A DNA stretch of 64,000 bases. Origin: Pseudomonadota bacterium. GTDB lineage: Bacteria; Pseudomonadota; Gammaproteobacteria; Burkholderiales; Burkholderiaceae_C. Numbering within the stretch: the first letter of the stretch is position 1; every line of letters starts with the position of its first letter. The notes under the pieces are model-generated. The model worked only from the letters and a program-made list of their open reading frames with translations. It did no database searches and was not told the origin of the DNA. Positions 8,971 through 17,107 of the stretch are shown here, in pieces. Where the stretch lies: contig JAIUPH010000019.1 of NCBI GenBank assembly GCA_020161065.1, positions 81,733 through 145,732 on the forward strand. The letters are read 5' to 3'. Made by a program: the position numbers and the translations under genes.

Positions 8971-10050
8971 TCAGTTCAATCGCCCGCCGCGCTCGCGGTC
9001 GAACAGGTGCGCGGCCGCGGGCTCGAAGCCCAGCCGCACGGTGGCGCCTTCGTGCAGCTCGCCGGCCGTGTCGCTGCGCAGCTTGACGCTGTGGCCGCCG
9101 ACCGTCAGGTCGACGATGCGGCTGTCGCCCAGCTCTTCGACCAGCTCGACACGGGCCGTCAGTGCACGGTCGGCCGATGCCTCGTCCGCCAGCAGCCGCA
9201 GGTCGCCCGGCCGCAGCCCAAGCGTGACCGGGCGCTCGGCTGGCGCCGCCGCGGCCACCGCCGCGCTGCCGGCGCCGTCGACCACCACCGTGGCGCCGCG
9301 CCACACGGCGGGCAGCAGGTTCATCGGCGGCGTGCCGATGAAGCCGGCCACGCTGGCCGTGGCCGGGCGGCCGAACAGCGCGCGCGGCGCGGCCACCTGC
9401 ACGATGCGGCCGTCCATGAACACCGCCACGCGGTCGGCCAGCGTCATCGCCTCTTCCTGGTCGTGGGTGACGTAGACGGTGGTCACGCCCAGCGCGCGCT
9501 GCAGCTTCTTCAGCTCGAGCCGGGTGTCCAGGCGCAGCTTGGCGTCGAGGTTGGACAGCGGTTCGTCCAGCAGGAACAGCCGCGGCTGGCGCACGATGGC
9601 GCGCGCCAGCGCCACGCGCTGCTGCTGGCCGCCGGACAACTGGCCCGGCCGCCGCGCCAGCAGGTGGTCGATGCCGACCTTGCGCGCCGCGTCGGCCACC
9701 GCCGCTTCGACGCGCGCCGCCGGCGTGCCCACCATGCGCAGCGGAAAGCCGACGTTCTGCGCCACCGTCATGTGCGGGTACAGCGCATAACTCTGGAACA
9801 CCATGGCCACGTCGCGCTCGCCGGGCTCGGCCTGGGTGACGTCGACGCCGTCCATCAGCACCTGCCCGGCGCTCACCGACTCCAGCCCCGCCAGCACGCG
9901 CAGCGTGGTGGTCTTGCCCGAGCCTGACGGGCCCAGCAGCACGAAGAACTCGCCGGCGGCGATGTCGAGGTCGACGCCGTGCAGCACCGTGGTGGCGCCA
10001 TGGCGCTTGACGACGCCCCGCAGCGAGACGGCGCCCGATGCCGCATTCAT
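8971..10050 (-). CDS. Carbohydrate-type ABC transporter ATP-binding protein (UgpC/MsmK family)
   Basis: The 359-residue ATPase begins with ATG 10050, which overlaps the permease stop by 4 bases (ATGA). It carries the Walker A motif GPSGSGKTT (about 38-46), Q-loop, ABC signature LSGGQQQRVALARA and Walker B LFLLDEPLSNLD, followed by an H-loop (VTHDQEEAM). The C-terminal ~120 residues form the TOBE/OB regulatory domain typical of MalK/UgpC/MsmK proteins. It energises the importer encoded by the next three upstream genes. The open frame extends upstream of 10050 but that part is out of frame with the permease and not conserved-looking. The sulfatase follows after 20 bases. Confidence 0.95.
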   Translation of the reverse strand: MNAASGAVSLRGVVKRHGATTVLHGVDLDIAAGEFFVLLGPSGSGKTTTLRVLAGLESVSAGQVLMDGVDVTQAEPGERDVAMVFQSYALYPHMTVAQNVGFPLRMVGTPAARVEAAVADAARKVGIDHLLARRPGQLSGGQQQRVALARAIVRQPRLFLLDEPLSNLDAKLRLDTRLELKKLQRALGVTTVYVTHDQEEAMTLADRVAVFMDGRIVQVAAPRALFGRPATASVAGFIGTPPMNLLPAVWRGATVVVDGAGSAAVAAAAPAERPVTLGLRPGDLRLLADEASADRALTARVELVEELGDSRIVDLTVGGHSVKLRSDTAGELHEGATVRLGFEPAAAHLFDRERGGRLN

Positions 10051-10892
10051 CGCCGCCCCCCGCCCTTCACGGCACCGACCGTCAGGCCTTTCACGATGTG
10101 GCGCTGCGCCAGCAGGCCGATCAGGATCACCGGTGCCATCGCCACCATCGCCCCCGCGGCCAGCTTCGCCCATTGCGTCTGCTCGACCGAGATGAAGTTG
10201 AACATCGCCACCGTCACCGGCCGCACGCGGTTGCCGCCCAGCACGACGGCGAAGAGAAACTCGTTCCAGGCGTTGAGGAAGACGAACACCGTCGTCACCG
10301 CGATGCCGCCGCGCACCTGCGGCAGCACCACGTGCCACAGCGCGCCCCAGCGGCCGGCGCGGTCGAGCAGCGCGGCCTCTTCCATCTCCAGCGGCACGTC
10401 CTCGAAGTAGGTCACCAGCAGCCAGATGGCGAACGGCAGCGAGAAGGTCAGGTAGATCAGCACCAGCCCGAAGTAGCTGTCGAGCGCACCGATGCGCTGC
10501 AGCGCCAGGTAGTACGGAATGATCAGCCCCACCGGCGGCAGCATCTGCGTGGCCAGCACGTAAAAGCCGCTGGCGCGCCGCCCCGGGTAGCGCAGCCGCG
10601 CCAGCGCGTAGGCCGCCGGCACCGCGAACAGCAGCGTCAGCGCCGTGGTGGCAACCGTGACGATGAGGCTGGACAGCAGGTTGGGCACGATCGACGAAGG
10701 CCCCGTCAGCACCTCGCGGTAATGCGCCAGCGTCGGCGTGAACCACCACACCGGCGGGTAGGCCAGCACGTCGCGCTCGCTCTTGAACGAGGTCAGCAGC
10801 GCCCACAGCACCGGAAAGGCCCACACCGAAAGCATCAGCCCGGCCAGCGCGTACAGCGCCAGCTCGCGCGGCAGGCGGCGGCGCGCCGTCAT
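10047..10892 (-). CDS. Carbohydrate ABC transporter permease, MalG/UgpE type
   Basis: The 281-residue inner-membrane permease has about six hydrophobic segments. It carries the MalG-type cytoplasmic loop near EEAALLDRAGRWGALWHVVLPQ written here in part as EEAALLDRAG, equivalent to the EAA motif that docks on the ATPase. The start is ATG 10892, overlapping the stop of the upstream permease gene by four bases. The stop overlaps the ATPase start by four bases, so the three genes are translationally coupled. It forms the channel with the second permease. The specificity is set by the solute-binding protein and is unknown. Confidence 0.94.
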   Translation of the reverse strand: MTARRRLPRELALYALAGLMLSVWAFPVLWALLTSFKSERDVLAYPPVWWFTPTLAHYREVLTGPSSIVPNLLSSLIVTVATTALTLLFAVPAAYALARLRYPGRRASGFYVLATQMLPPVGLIIPYYLALQRIGALDSYFGLVLIYLTFSLPFAIWLLVTYFEDVPLEMEEAALLDRAGRWGALWHVVLPQVRGGIAVTTVFVFLNAWNEFLFAVVLGGNRVRPVTVAMFNFISVEQTQWAKLAAGAMVAMAPVILIGLLAQRHIVKGLTVGAVKGGGRR

Positions 10893-11776
10893 GCCGCCGC
10901 CTGCCGGCGCCGGAACAGCAGCCACGACACCGCCAGCGTGAGGGCCAGCAGCGCGGTGGCCAGCGCCGCGCCGTAGCCGAGGTTGAGCTCGGTGAACGAG
11001 GTGCGGTAGGCGTAGAGGTTGAGGATCTCGGTGGCCGAGCCGGGCCCGCCGCCGGTGGCCGCGAAGATGGCGGCAAAGGCCGACAGCGCCGTCATCGTGC
11101 GCAGGATGATCACCATCACCACGGCCGGCCGGATCAGCGGCAGCGTCAGGTGGCGAAAGCGCTGCCAGGCGCCGGCGCGGTCGATGCGCGCCGCCTCGTA
11201 GACGTCGGGCGGCAAGGTGGCCAGCGTCGCCAGCAGCACCAGGAAGGCGAACGGCGTCCACTGCCAGGTGTGGATGGCAATCACCGAGATCAGCGCGAGC
11301 TGCGGGTCGCCCAGCCAGTTGTGGCTGCCCAGGCCGAGCGCGCGCGTCACCAGGTCGACCAGGCCGAAGTCGGGCGCCAGCACCAGCGTGCGCCAGAACA
11401 GGCCCACCACCACCGGCGCCAGCACGATGGGCAGGATGGCGGCCACGCGCAGCAGCCCCTGGCCGCGCGGGATCTGCAGCACCAGCAGCGCCAGCCCGAG
11501 GCCCACCAGCACCTGCAGCAGCACCGTGCAGCCGGTGTAGATGGCGGTGAGCAGCAGCGAATTCCAGAAGCGCGGGTCGTCGCCCATCTTGGCGAAGTTG
11601 CCCAGGCCGGCAAAGCCCTGCAGCCAGGGCATGCTCATGTCCAGCCGCTGCAGGCTGGTCCACAGCAGGTAGACCAGCGGCGCGGTGGTGGTCAGCAGCA
11701 GCAGCGCCAGCGCCGGGCCCAACAGCAGCAGCGCGAAGCGGCGCTCGCGCTGCTCGATGGTCGGCGCTCGCCGCAT
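10889..11776 (-). CDS. Carbohydrate ABC transporter permease, MalF/UgpA type
   Basis: The 295-residue inner-membrane permease has an N-terminal hydrophobic segment (FALLLLGPALALLLLTTTAP) and five further membrane segments. The EAA-type loop is YEAARIDRAGAWQRFRHLTL. ATG 11776 is chosen because it lies 14 bases after the solute-binding protein stop and gives the normal family length; a longer open frame runs through the solute-binding gene and is a shadow. It pairs with the MalG-type permease. It belongs to the same operon as the sulfatase and its maturase. Confidence 0.94.
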   Translation of the reverse strand: MRRAPTIEQRERRFALLLLGPALALLLLTTTAPLVYLLWTSLQRLDMSMPWLQGFAGLGNFAKMGDDPRFWNSLLLTAIYTGCTVLLQVLVGLGLALLVLQIPRGQGLLRVAAILPIVLAPVVVGLFWRTLVLAPDFGLVDLVTRALGLGSHNWLGDPQLALISVIAIHTWQWTPFAFLVLLATLATLPPDVYEAARIDRAGAWQRFRHLTLPLIRPAVVMVIILRTMTALSAFAAIFAATGGGPGSATEILNLYAYRTSFTELNLGYGAALATALLALTLAVSWLLFRRRQAAA

Positions 11777-11790
11777 CGCCGCCGCCGGCG

Positions 11791-13191
11791 TCAGGACTTG
11801 AGGATCTGCTGGATGCGCGCCTGCGCCTCGTCCAGCGCTTCCTTGGGCTTCTTCTGGCCGACCAGCGCGGCCTGGATGGCGGTGGCCATGGCCTCGCCGA
11901 CGGCCGGCCACTGCGGCACGCGCGGGCGCCAGTCGACGTCGGTGTCCTGCTCCAGCGATTCGAGCGCGGCGGGGATGAAGTTGTCGCCCGCGCCCTTCAT
12001 CGCGGCGGCGAACTCGGGCGACTTCCACAGCGAGCTGCGGTTGAGCCCCGAACGCTTGGCCGGCCCGGCGAACTTCCACGAGGTGCGCGCCTGCGTCTCG
12101 GCCGACGCCGCCCAGCTGATGAACAGCCAGGTGGCGCGGCGCGCCTTGTCCGACAGCGCGGCGTTGATCGGGAAGCCCCAGTTCCAGATCGAGGTCACGC
12201 GCTTGCCGTTGGGACCCTTGGGCCAGCGCGCATAGGCCACCTTGCCGACGACCTTGGACTTCTCGGGGTTGGTGATGACGGCGGCCGACGAATGCGCATC
12301 CAGGTAGCAGGCCACGGTGCCTTGCGAGAAGGCGTCGGCGATGTCGGGCCAGTTCCAGTTGCGCACCGCCGGCGGCGCGTACTGCGTGAGCGCGCTCACG
12401 TACCACTCCAGCGCCTTCACGGCCTCGGGCGAGTTGACCACCAGCTCCTTGCCGTTGAACCACTGGCCGCCGAAGCCGCGCAGGATCGACGGGTAGATGT
12501 ACATGTTCTGCCCGGCGCCGGCAAAGCCGCGCAGCGCCAGGCCCCACTGCCGCTCGGCCGGGTCGGTCAGCGCCTTGGCGTTGGCCAGCAGCTGGTCGTA
12601 GGTGTCGGCCGGCTTCAGGCCCTTGGCGTCGTACAAGTCCCGGCGGTAGACCTGCACCGTCACCTCGCCGTCGTAGGGAATGCCGTAGGGCTTGCCGTCC
12701 ACCGAATCGGCGTCGCGCCAGGCCTTCAGGATGTCGTCGTAGTTGAACCAGGCCTTGTCGGTCAGCGCCGGGTCGTTGAGGTACTTGTCCAGCGGCTCCA
12801 CCCACTTGTTGGACACGTACAGCGGGTAGTACATCGGGTCGGCCGCGTGGGTGGCGAAGGTGGCGGTGCGCGACGACAGGTCGAGCATGGCCTTCTGGCG
12901 GATCTGCCCCGGCGGCACCTTCTCGACGCGCACCTTCACGCCGCTGAGCGCCTCGAACTGCGGCAGCAGGCCGACCAGGTTGTCGAAGTAGCTGGCCGGA
13001 ATCACCGCGATGGCGATCTCCTGCCCCTCGGCCTGGCGCCAGTTGATGCGCGCCGCCTTGTACGGCGCCAGGTCGTCGGCCTGGGCCCAGGCGGCGGGCG
13101 CCGCGGCCAGCGTGCCCAAGGCCGCGGCCTGCTGCAGCAGGCTGCGGCGGCGGCCATCGAAACCCGGGGTCGTCGCGTCGTCTCGCGTCAT
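11791..13191 (-). CDS. Extracellular solute-binding protein of the sulfatase-linked ABC importer (family 1)
   Basis: The 466-residue protein starts at ATG 13191, with GAGGAG 8 bases upstream. The N-terminus has GRRRSLLQQ followed by a hydrophobic A/L stretch ending AWA, consistent with a Tat signal and export to the periplasm. The mature part resembles family-1 solute-binding proteins for sugars and sugar-like compounds (segments such as YGIPYDGEVTVQVYRRDL and GWGFP-like turns). It captures the substrate for the MalF/MalG-type channel. It is the first gene of the operon, and a LacI-type operator (13208-13221) lies 17-30 bases upstream of its start, overlapping the probable promoter. The ligand is unknown; the linked sulfatase suggests a sulfate ester. 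Confidence 0.93.
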   Translation of the reverse strand: MTRDDATTPGFDGRRRSLLQQAAALGTLAAAPAAWAQADDLAPYKAARINWRQAEGQEIAIAVIPASYFDNLVGLLPQFEALSGVKVRVEKVPPGQIRQKAMLDLSSRTATFATHAADPMYYPLYVSNKWVEPLDKYLNDPALTDKAWFNYDDILKAWRDADSVDGKPYGIPYDGEVTVQVYRRDLYDAKGLKPADTYDQLLANAKALTDPAERQWGLALRGFAGAGQNMYIYPSILRGFGGQWFNGKELVVNSPEAVKALEWYVSALTQYAPPAVRNWNWPDIADAFSQGTVACYLDAHSSAAVITNPEKSKVVGKVAYARWPKGPNGKRVTSIWNWGFPINAALSDKARRATWLFISWAASAETQARTSWKFAGPAKRSGLNRSSLWKSPEFAAAMKGAGDNFIPAALESLEQDTDVDWRPRVPQWPAVGEAMATAIQAALVGQKKPKEALDEAQARIQQILKS

Positions 13192-13207
13192 GGATCGAAC
13201 TCCTCGA

Positions 13208-13221
13208 TGTAATCGATTGCA
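13208..13221. promoter_or_regulatory. LacI-family operator palindrome upstream of the importer/sulfatase operon
   Basis: TGTAATCGATTGCA is a near-perfect palindrome centred on CG, the usual form of LacI/GalR operators. It lies just upstream of the ribosome site of the solute-binding gene, where a bound repressor would block transcription or the promoter. Its likely ligand is the LacI protein encoded divergently at 13336. Binding is inferred. Confidence 0.6.
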
Positions 13222-13335
13222 GTCGGGCAATCTAACACCCGTCGGGGCTCGCCGGGCGCCCGACATCGCCCGTGCTTTCCCTAGATCATCGCGGCTTGCG
13301 CGCGGGCCCGCTCATGCCAAACTGCAGATGCATAT

Positions 13336-14394
13336 ATGAAATCGGTTGCACCCGAACCCCGCGGTTCGGCCGGCGAGAGCGCCGGCCGCAGCGGCGCCAA
13401 GCACGTGGCGCAACTGGCGGGCGTCTCCACGGCCACCGTCTCGCGCGTGCTCAACAACACCGGGCCGGTGGACCCGGCCACGCGCCAGCGCGTGCTGGAC
13501 GCCGCGGCCAAGCTGCGCTACGTGCCGCACGGCGCGGCGCGCGCGCTGCGCAGCCACCGCAGCCGCATGGTCGGCGCCATCGTGCCGTCGTTCGACTACG
13601 CGCTTTACGCGCGCACCACCAGCGCCTTGCAGCGGCGGCTGGACGAGCATGGCTACTCGCTGGTGCTGGCCGAGCACCACTACGACCTGGCGGCCGAGTT
13701 GCGCATCGCCGGCCAGCTGGTGCAGCACGGCGTGGATGCCTTCGTCTTCGTCGGGCTCGACCACGAGCAGGCGCTGTTCTCGCTGCTGCAGGACTACGGC
13801 CGCCCCTACGTGCTGACCTGGGGCGTCGACCCGCTGGGCCGCCACCCGAGCATCGGCTTCGACAACCGCGCCGCCACGCATGCGATGGCGCGCCACCTGC
13901 TGGCGCTGGGGCATCGCCGCATCGGGCTGTTGAGCGCGCCGGTGGAAGGCAACGACCGCGCCCGCGCGCGCGGCGAAGGCCTGCGCGCGGCGCTGGCCGA
14001 GGCGGGGCTGACGATCGCGCCCGGCCATGCGCAGTACGCGCCGATCTCGCTGCAGGCCGCCGACGAGGCGATGACGCGGCTGCTGGCGCAGCCCGAGCGG
14101 CCGACCGCGGTGCTGGCCACCAACGACGTGTTCGCCGTCGGCGGCATGCTGGCGTGCCGGCGCCTGGGCCTGCGCATCCCGCAGGACTTGTCGATCAGCG
14201 GCGTCGACAACACCGACCTCGGCGCGACGCAGACGCCGGGCCTGACCAGCCTGCGCACGCCGATCATCGAGATCGGCGCGGCGGCGGCCGAACAGCTCAT
14301 CGCGCGGCTGGAGGGGCGGCCCTACGAGGCCTTGCAGACCTTCGGCTTTGAGCTGGTGGAGCGCGCGTCGACGGCGCCGCCGCCGCCGTCATGA
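13336..14394 (+). CDS. LacI/GalR-family transcriptional regulator of the sulfatase operon
   Basis: The 352-residue regulator has a short tail and then a LacI helix-turn-helix, KHVAQLAGVSTATVSRVLNN (about residues 22-41), with the hinge following. The rest is a periplasmic-binding-protein-like effector domain (VGAIVPSFDYALYA near 80, and IPQDLSISGVDNTDLG near 285, a highly conserved LacI-family segment). It is divergent from the importer/sulfatase operon. Two LacI-type palindromes lie in the intergenic space, one covering its own start codon, so it probably represses the operon and itself until a sugar-like effector is present. No clear ribosome site precedes ATG 13336; translation may be leaderless or weak. 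Confidence 0.93.
   Translation: MKSVAPEPRGSAGESAGRSGAKHVAQLAGVSTATVSRVLNNTGPVDPATRQRVLDAAAKLRYVPHGAARALRSHRSRMVGAIVPSFDYALYARTTSALQRRLDEHGYSLVLAEHHYDLAAELRIAGQLVQHGVDAFVFVGLDHEQALFSLLQDYGRPYVLTWGVDPLGRHPSIGFDNRAATHAMARHLLALGHRRIGLLSAPVEGNDRARARGEGLRAALAEAGLTIAPGHAQYAPISLQAADEAMTRLLAQPERPTAVLATNDVFAVGGMLACRRLGLRIPQDLSISGVDNTDLGATQTPGLTSLRTPIIEIGAAAAEQLIARLEGRPYEALQTFGFELVERASTAPPPPS
13337..13350. promoter_or_regulatory. LacI-family operator palindrome over the lacI-type start codon
   Basis: TGAAATCGGTTGCA has the LacI-family form with a central CG and half-sites related to the upstream copy at 13208. It overlaps the ATG at 13336-13338, which suggests autorepression. The two centres are 129 bases apart, so looping between them is conceivable. 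Confidence 0.5.
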
Positions 14395-14419
14395 CGCGCG
14401 CTGATCGCAAGCGAGGTCG

Positions 14420-14710
14420 TCAGTGCGCCACCAGCGGCTGCTGCGCCAGCGCGGTGTAGCGGCCGATGAACTCCTCGAAGGCTTCGGGGCTGGGGTTGTG
14501 ATCGACGATCTGCTGCACGCCGGCCTTGAAGCTTTCGGCCAGCAGCCCTTCGATGTAGATCTCCTTGCGCGCGGCCTTGTCGACGATCTCGAAGCCGCCG
14601 CGGCCGATCGTCGGCGCGGCGCTGCCGCCATCGGCCGCCGCATCGGCGCCTTCGGGGGCGATGTCGAACTGCACGACGATGAAATTGTCCGAGTTGTAGA
14701 GCATCTGCAT
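14420..14710 (-). CDS. DUF3567 family protein
   Basis: The 96-residue protein starts MQMLYNSDNFIVVQFD, the characteristic N-terminus of DUF3567 proteins found across Burkholderiales. ATG 14710 has AAGGAG 8 bases upstream, the correct distance. The sequence is acidic, soluble and has no signal peptide or membrane segment. The function of this family is not established. It is convergent with the LacI gene, whose stop lies 25 bases away, and is co-directional with the DUF3108 gene 109 bases upstream. Confidence 0.85.
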   Translation of the reverse strand: MQMLYNSDNFIVVQFDIAPEGADAAADGGSAAPTIGRGGFEIVDKAARKEIYIEGLLAESFKAGVQQIVDHNPSPEAFEEFIGRYTALAQQPLVAH

Positions 14711-14783
14711 GAGCGGTGACTCCTTCGCGCCCAGGTGGGTGCCGGCGGGCGGCATTTCAAGCCCGGGGGCGCCCGAACGACCT

Positions 14784-14818
14784 GTCGATGGGGCCCGTCG
14801 ATGGGGCCCGTCGATGGA
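14784..14818. repeat. 13-base tandem repeat, about 2.7 copies
   Basis: The unit GTCGATGGGGCCC occurs at 14784-14796 and 14797-14809, followed by a partial third copy GTCGATGGA. It lies between the DUF3108 stop and the DUF3567 ribosome site, so it could alter mRNA between the two genes. No function is visible. Confidence 0.8.
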
Positions 14819-14819
14819 C

Positions 14820-16034
14820 TCAGGGCTGCAGCAACAGTTCCAGCGCGTCGTTGCCGTTGGCGCTGGCCAGCTTGATGCGCACCGGCAGGTGGTGGCGCTT
14901 GGGGTCGAGCCAGACTTCCACCCGCGTGTCGTAGGGCTTGCGCGGCTCGCGGCGCAGCGCCAGCGCGTCGTCGACGCGGGTGCCGCCGGCCACCTCCACC
15001 GTCTCGCGGCCGACCACGCCGAAGCTCCACACGTCGACGTCGCCGCGCACGCCGGTGACCTGCATCGCGATGCGGTCGCCCGCGCCGTGGCGGGCCGGCG
15101 CCGCCTCGACGATGGCAGCGAGCTGCAGCATCCACGACAGCCGGTCCTGCGCGCCGGGCAGCAGCGGAAACTCGTCGCTGGTCGCCGAGAAGCTGATGAC
15201 GCCGCGGTCGCGCTGGAAGTTGGCGGCGCGCTGCTCGCGCGCACGCCGGCGCTCGACGAAGCGCTGCGGCGCCAGCCCGGCGGCGTCGAAGCCGCCGCTG
15301 CTGGTCTGCGACAGCAGCGACAAGCCGAGCACGCCGCCCTCGATCTGCAGCTCGTAGTGCCGGCCCTCAGGGCGCCAGTGCACCTCACCCTCGCCGCGCA
15401 GCGCGCCGCGGCGCAGCTCGTAGCGCAGCGCGGCGGCCGGCGGCACCTTGGTCGGATAGGTGGGCGGCGGCGCGTCGGCGGTGCCGGCGGTTGCGGTCGC
15501 CGCGGCCTGGGCGACCAGCGCGACGGGCACCAGCGCCACCGCGGCTTCGGGCGCGCGCGGCGGTGGCAAGTCGGCTTCCGCTTCGACCAGCGCCGGCGGC
15601 GGCGTTACGGCGGCCAGCGCCGGCCACGGCGCGGGTGTCGGTGCGCGCCGCGCGGCGGGGCGCGGCGCGGGTCGTGGCGTCGGCCGGAGCGCGAGTCGGG
15701 GCGCGATTCGGGGCGGTACGGGCGCCGCCTGCGGCACCGCCGTCGCAGCAGCCGCATCGGGCGTGGCGGCGGAAGCCTCATCGGGCGCGGGGGCATCGAC
15801 GGGCAGCGGCGCCACCCGCGCGATCTGCCGCACCTGCATGGCCGGCACCGCGGACCGCGGCGCCGCGCTCCAGCCCGCCGGCAGCCCCGCCAGCAGCAGG
15901 CCATGCGCCAGCAGCACCAGCGCCACCAGCAGCGCCCAGGGCAGCGCGCGCCGCCGGCGCGGCAGCGGGGTCAGCGGGCTGAGCGCGATTGGCGGGGTTG
16001 GCGGAGTTGGCGGCGATCGGCGGTGCGGGCTCAC
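14820..16034 (-). CDS. DUF3108 protein with N-terminal membrane anchor and Pro/Ala/Arg-rich linker
   Basis: From GTG 16034 the protein has 404 residues. A basic N-terminus is followed by one membrane segment (ALPWALLVALVLLAHGLLL) and a long P/A/R-rich linker to about residue 190. A C-terminal DUF3108 domain then starts near LRYELRRGALRGEGEVHW. The anchor-linker-domain layout resembles TonB-like proteins and would place the domain in the periplasm. The domain family is uncharacterised; its fold is thought to be beta-rich. The start is uncertain: an ATG at 16097 would overlap the divergent FAH gene start, so GTG 16034 is preferred, although no ribosome site is visible. Confidence 0.75.
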   Translation of the reverse strand: MSPHRRSPPTPPTPPIALSPLTPLPRRRRALPWALLVALVLLAHGLLLAGLPAGWSAAPRSAVPAMQVRQIARVAPLPVDAPAPDEASAATPDAAAATAVPQAAPVPPRIAPRLALRPTPRPAPRPAARRAPTPAPWPALAAVTPPPALVEAEADLPPPRAPEAAVALVPVALVAQAAATATAGTADAPPPTYPTKVPPAAALRYELRRGALRGEGEVHWRPEGRHYELQIEGGVLGLSLLSQTSSGGFDAAGLAPQRFVERRRAREQRAANFQRDRGVISFSATSDEFPLLPGAQDRLSWMLQLAAIVEAAPARHGAGDRIAMQVTGVRGDVDVWSFGVVGRETVEVAGGTRVDDALALRREPRKPYDTRVEVWLDPKRHHLPVRIKLASANGNDALELLLQP

Positions 16035-16095
16035 CGGACAATGGTGCCACCGGCGCGCCGGCGCCGCCCATCCTTGCACTCGAACCCCCGCATTC

Positions 16096-17046
16096 ATGAA
16101 ACTCGCCACCCTGAAGGACGGCTCGCGCGACGGGCAGTTGATCGTCGTCTCGCGCGACCTGGCGCTGGCCCACCTCGCCAGCGGCATCGCCACGCGGCTG
16201 CAGCAGGCGCTGGACGACTGGAACTTCATCGCCCCGCAGCTCGAAGATCTGTCGGCCACGCTCAACGGCGGCAAGGCGCGGCATGCCTTCGCCTTCGACC
16301 CGCGGCAGTGCATGGCGCCGCTGCCGCGCAGCTACCAATGGTCGCTGGCCGGCGCCGCGGCGCCGGCGGCCGAGGCGCGCAGCGGCGACGCCTGGCTGGG
16401 CGCGCACGACGACGCCTTCTTCTTCGACGCCGACGCCGGCATCGACCTCGGCGCCGGGCTGGCCGTGATCACCGGCGACGTGCCGATGGGCGCCACGCCC
16501 GAGCAGGCGCTGGAAGGCGTGCGGCTGCTGCTGCTGGTCAACGCCTGGGCGCTGCGCGAGGCGCCGGCGCTGCCGCCGCCGGCCAGCGCCGCTGGCCCGG
16601 TGGCCGTCACGCCCGACGAGCTGGGCGCGGCCTGGTCCGGCGGCCTGCTGCGGCTGCCGCTGGCCAGCCACGTGAACGAGCGCCTGCTCGGCGCGCCCGA
16701 TGCCGGCCAGGGCCCCGATGGCGGCTTCGGCGCCGTGCTGTCGCGCCTGGCGCGCACGCGCGGCCTGCGCGCCGGCAGCGTGGTCGGCGCCGGCACGGTC
16801 GGCGAGGCTGGCGCGGCCGACGCGACGCGCGGCTTCGGCAGCCTCGCCGACAAGCGGGCGCATGCAGCGGGCAGCGACGGCGGTGCGCCGCGCAGCGCCT
16901 GGCTGCGCTTCGGCGACCGCGTGCGAATCGAGATGAAGGGCCGCGACGGCCAGAGCGTGTTCGGCGCGATCGAGCAGACGGTGACCGGGCCGGCCGCCGC
17001 GATGGCAGCCGCCGATGGCGCGCCGCCATCGGCCGCCGCGGCCTGA
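16096..17046 (+). CDS. Fumarylacetoacetate hydrolase (FAH) family protein
   Basis: The 316-residue protein has an N-terminal domain of the type seen in bacterial fumarylacetoacetate hydrolases (MKLATLKDGSRDGQLIVVSRD) and a C-terminal FAH fold. The latter includes SVVGAGTVGEAG, the G-x-G-T-V motif of the family, and a typical RFGDRVRIEMKGRDGQSVFG end. FAH enzymes cleave carbon-carbon bonds in compounds such as fumarylacetoacetate, using a divalent metal. The acidic metal-binding cluster is represented only weakly by DAFFFDADAGID, so the exact substrate is uncertain. ATG 16096 lies only 61 bases from the divergent DUF3108 start. PhaM follows after 61 bases. Confidence 0.88.
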   Translation: MKLATLKDGSRDGQLIVVSRDLALAHLASGIATRLQQALDDWNFIAPQLEDLSATLNGGKARHAFAFDPRQCMAPLPRSYQWSLAGAAAPAAEARSGDAWLGAHDDAFFFDADAGIDLGAGLAVITGDVPMGATPEQALEGVRLLLLVNAWALREAPALPPPASAAGPVAVTPDELGAAWSGGLLRLPLASHVNERLLGAPDAGQGPDGGFGAVLSRLARTRGLRAGSVVGAGTVGEAGAADATRGFGSLADKRAHAAGSDGGAPRSAWLRFGDRVRIEMKGRDGQSVFGAIEQTVTGPAAAMAAADGAPPSAAAA

Positions 17047-17107
17047 CGGCAAAGCCGCGCGGCCGGCGCACAATGCCGGCGCCCTCCACTCACCCTCTCG
17101 TGTCGCC

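Noticed and set aside
7328-9304. Longer sulfatase with about 118 extra N-terminal residues
   Set aside because: The extra part is the antisense of the ATPase gene and unlike any sulfatase N-terminus; ATG 8950 has a ribosome site.
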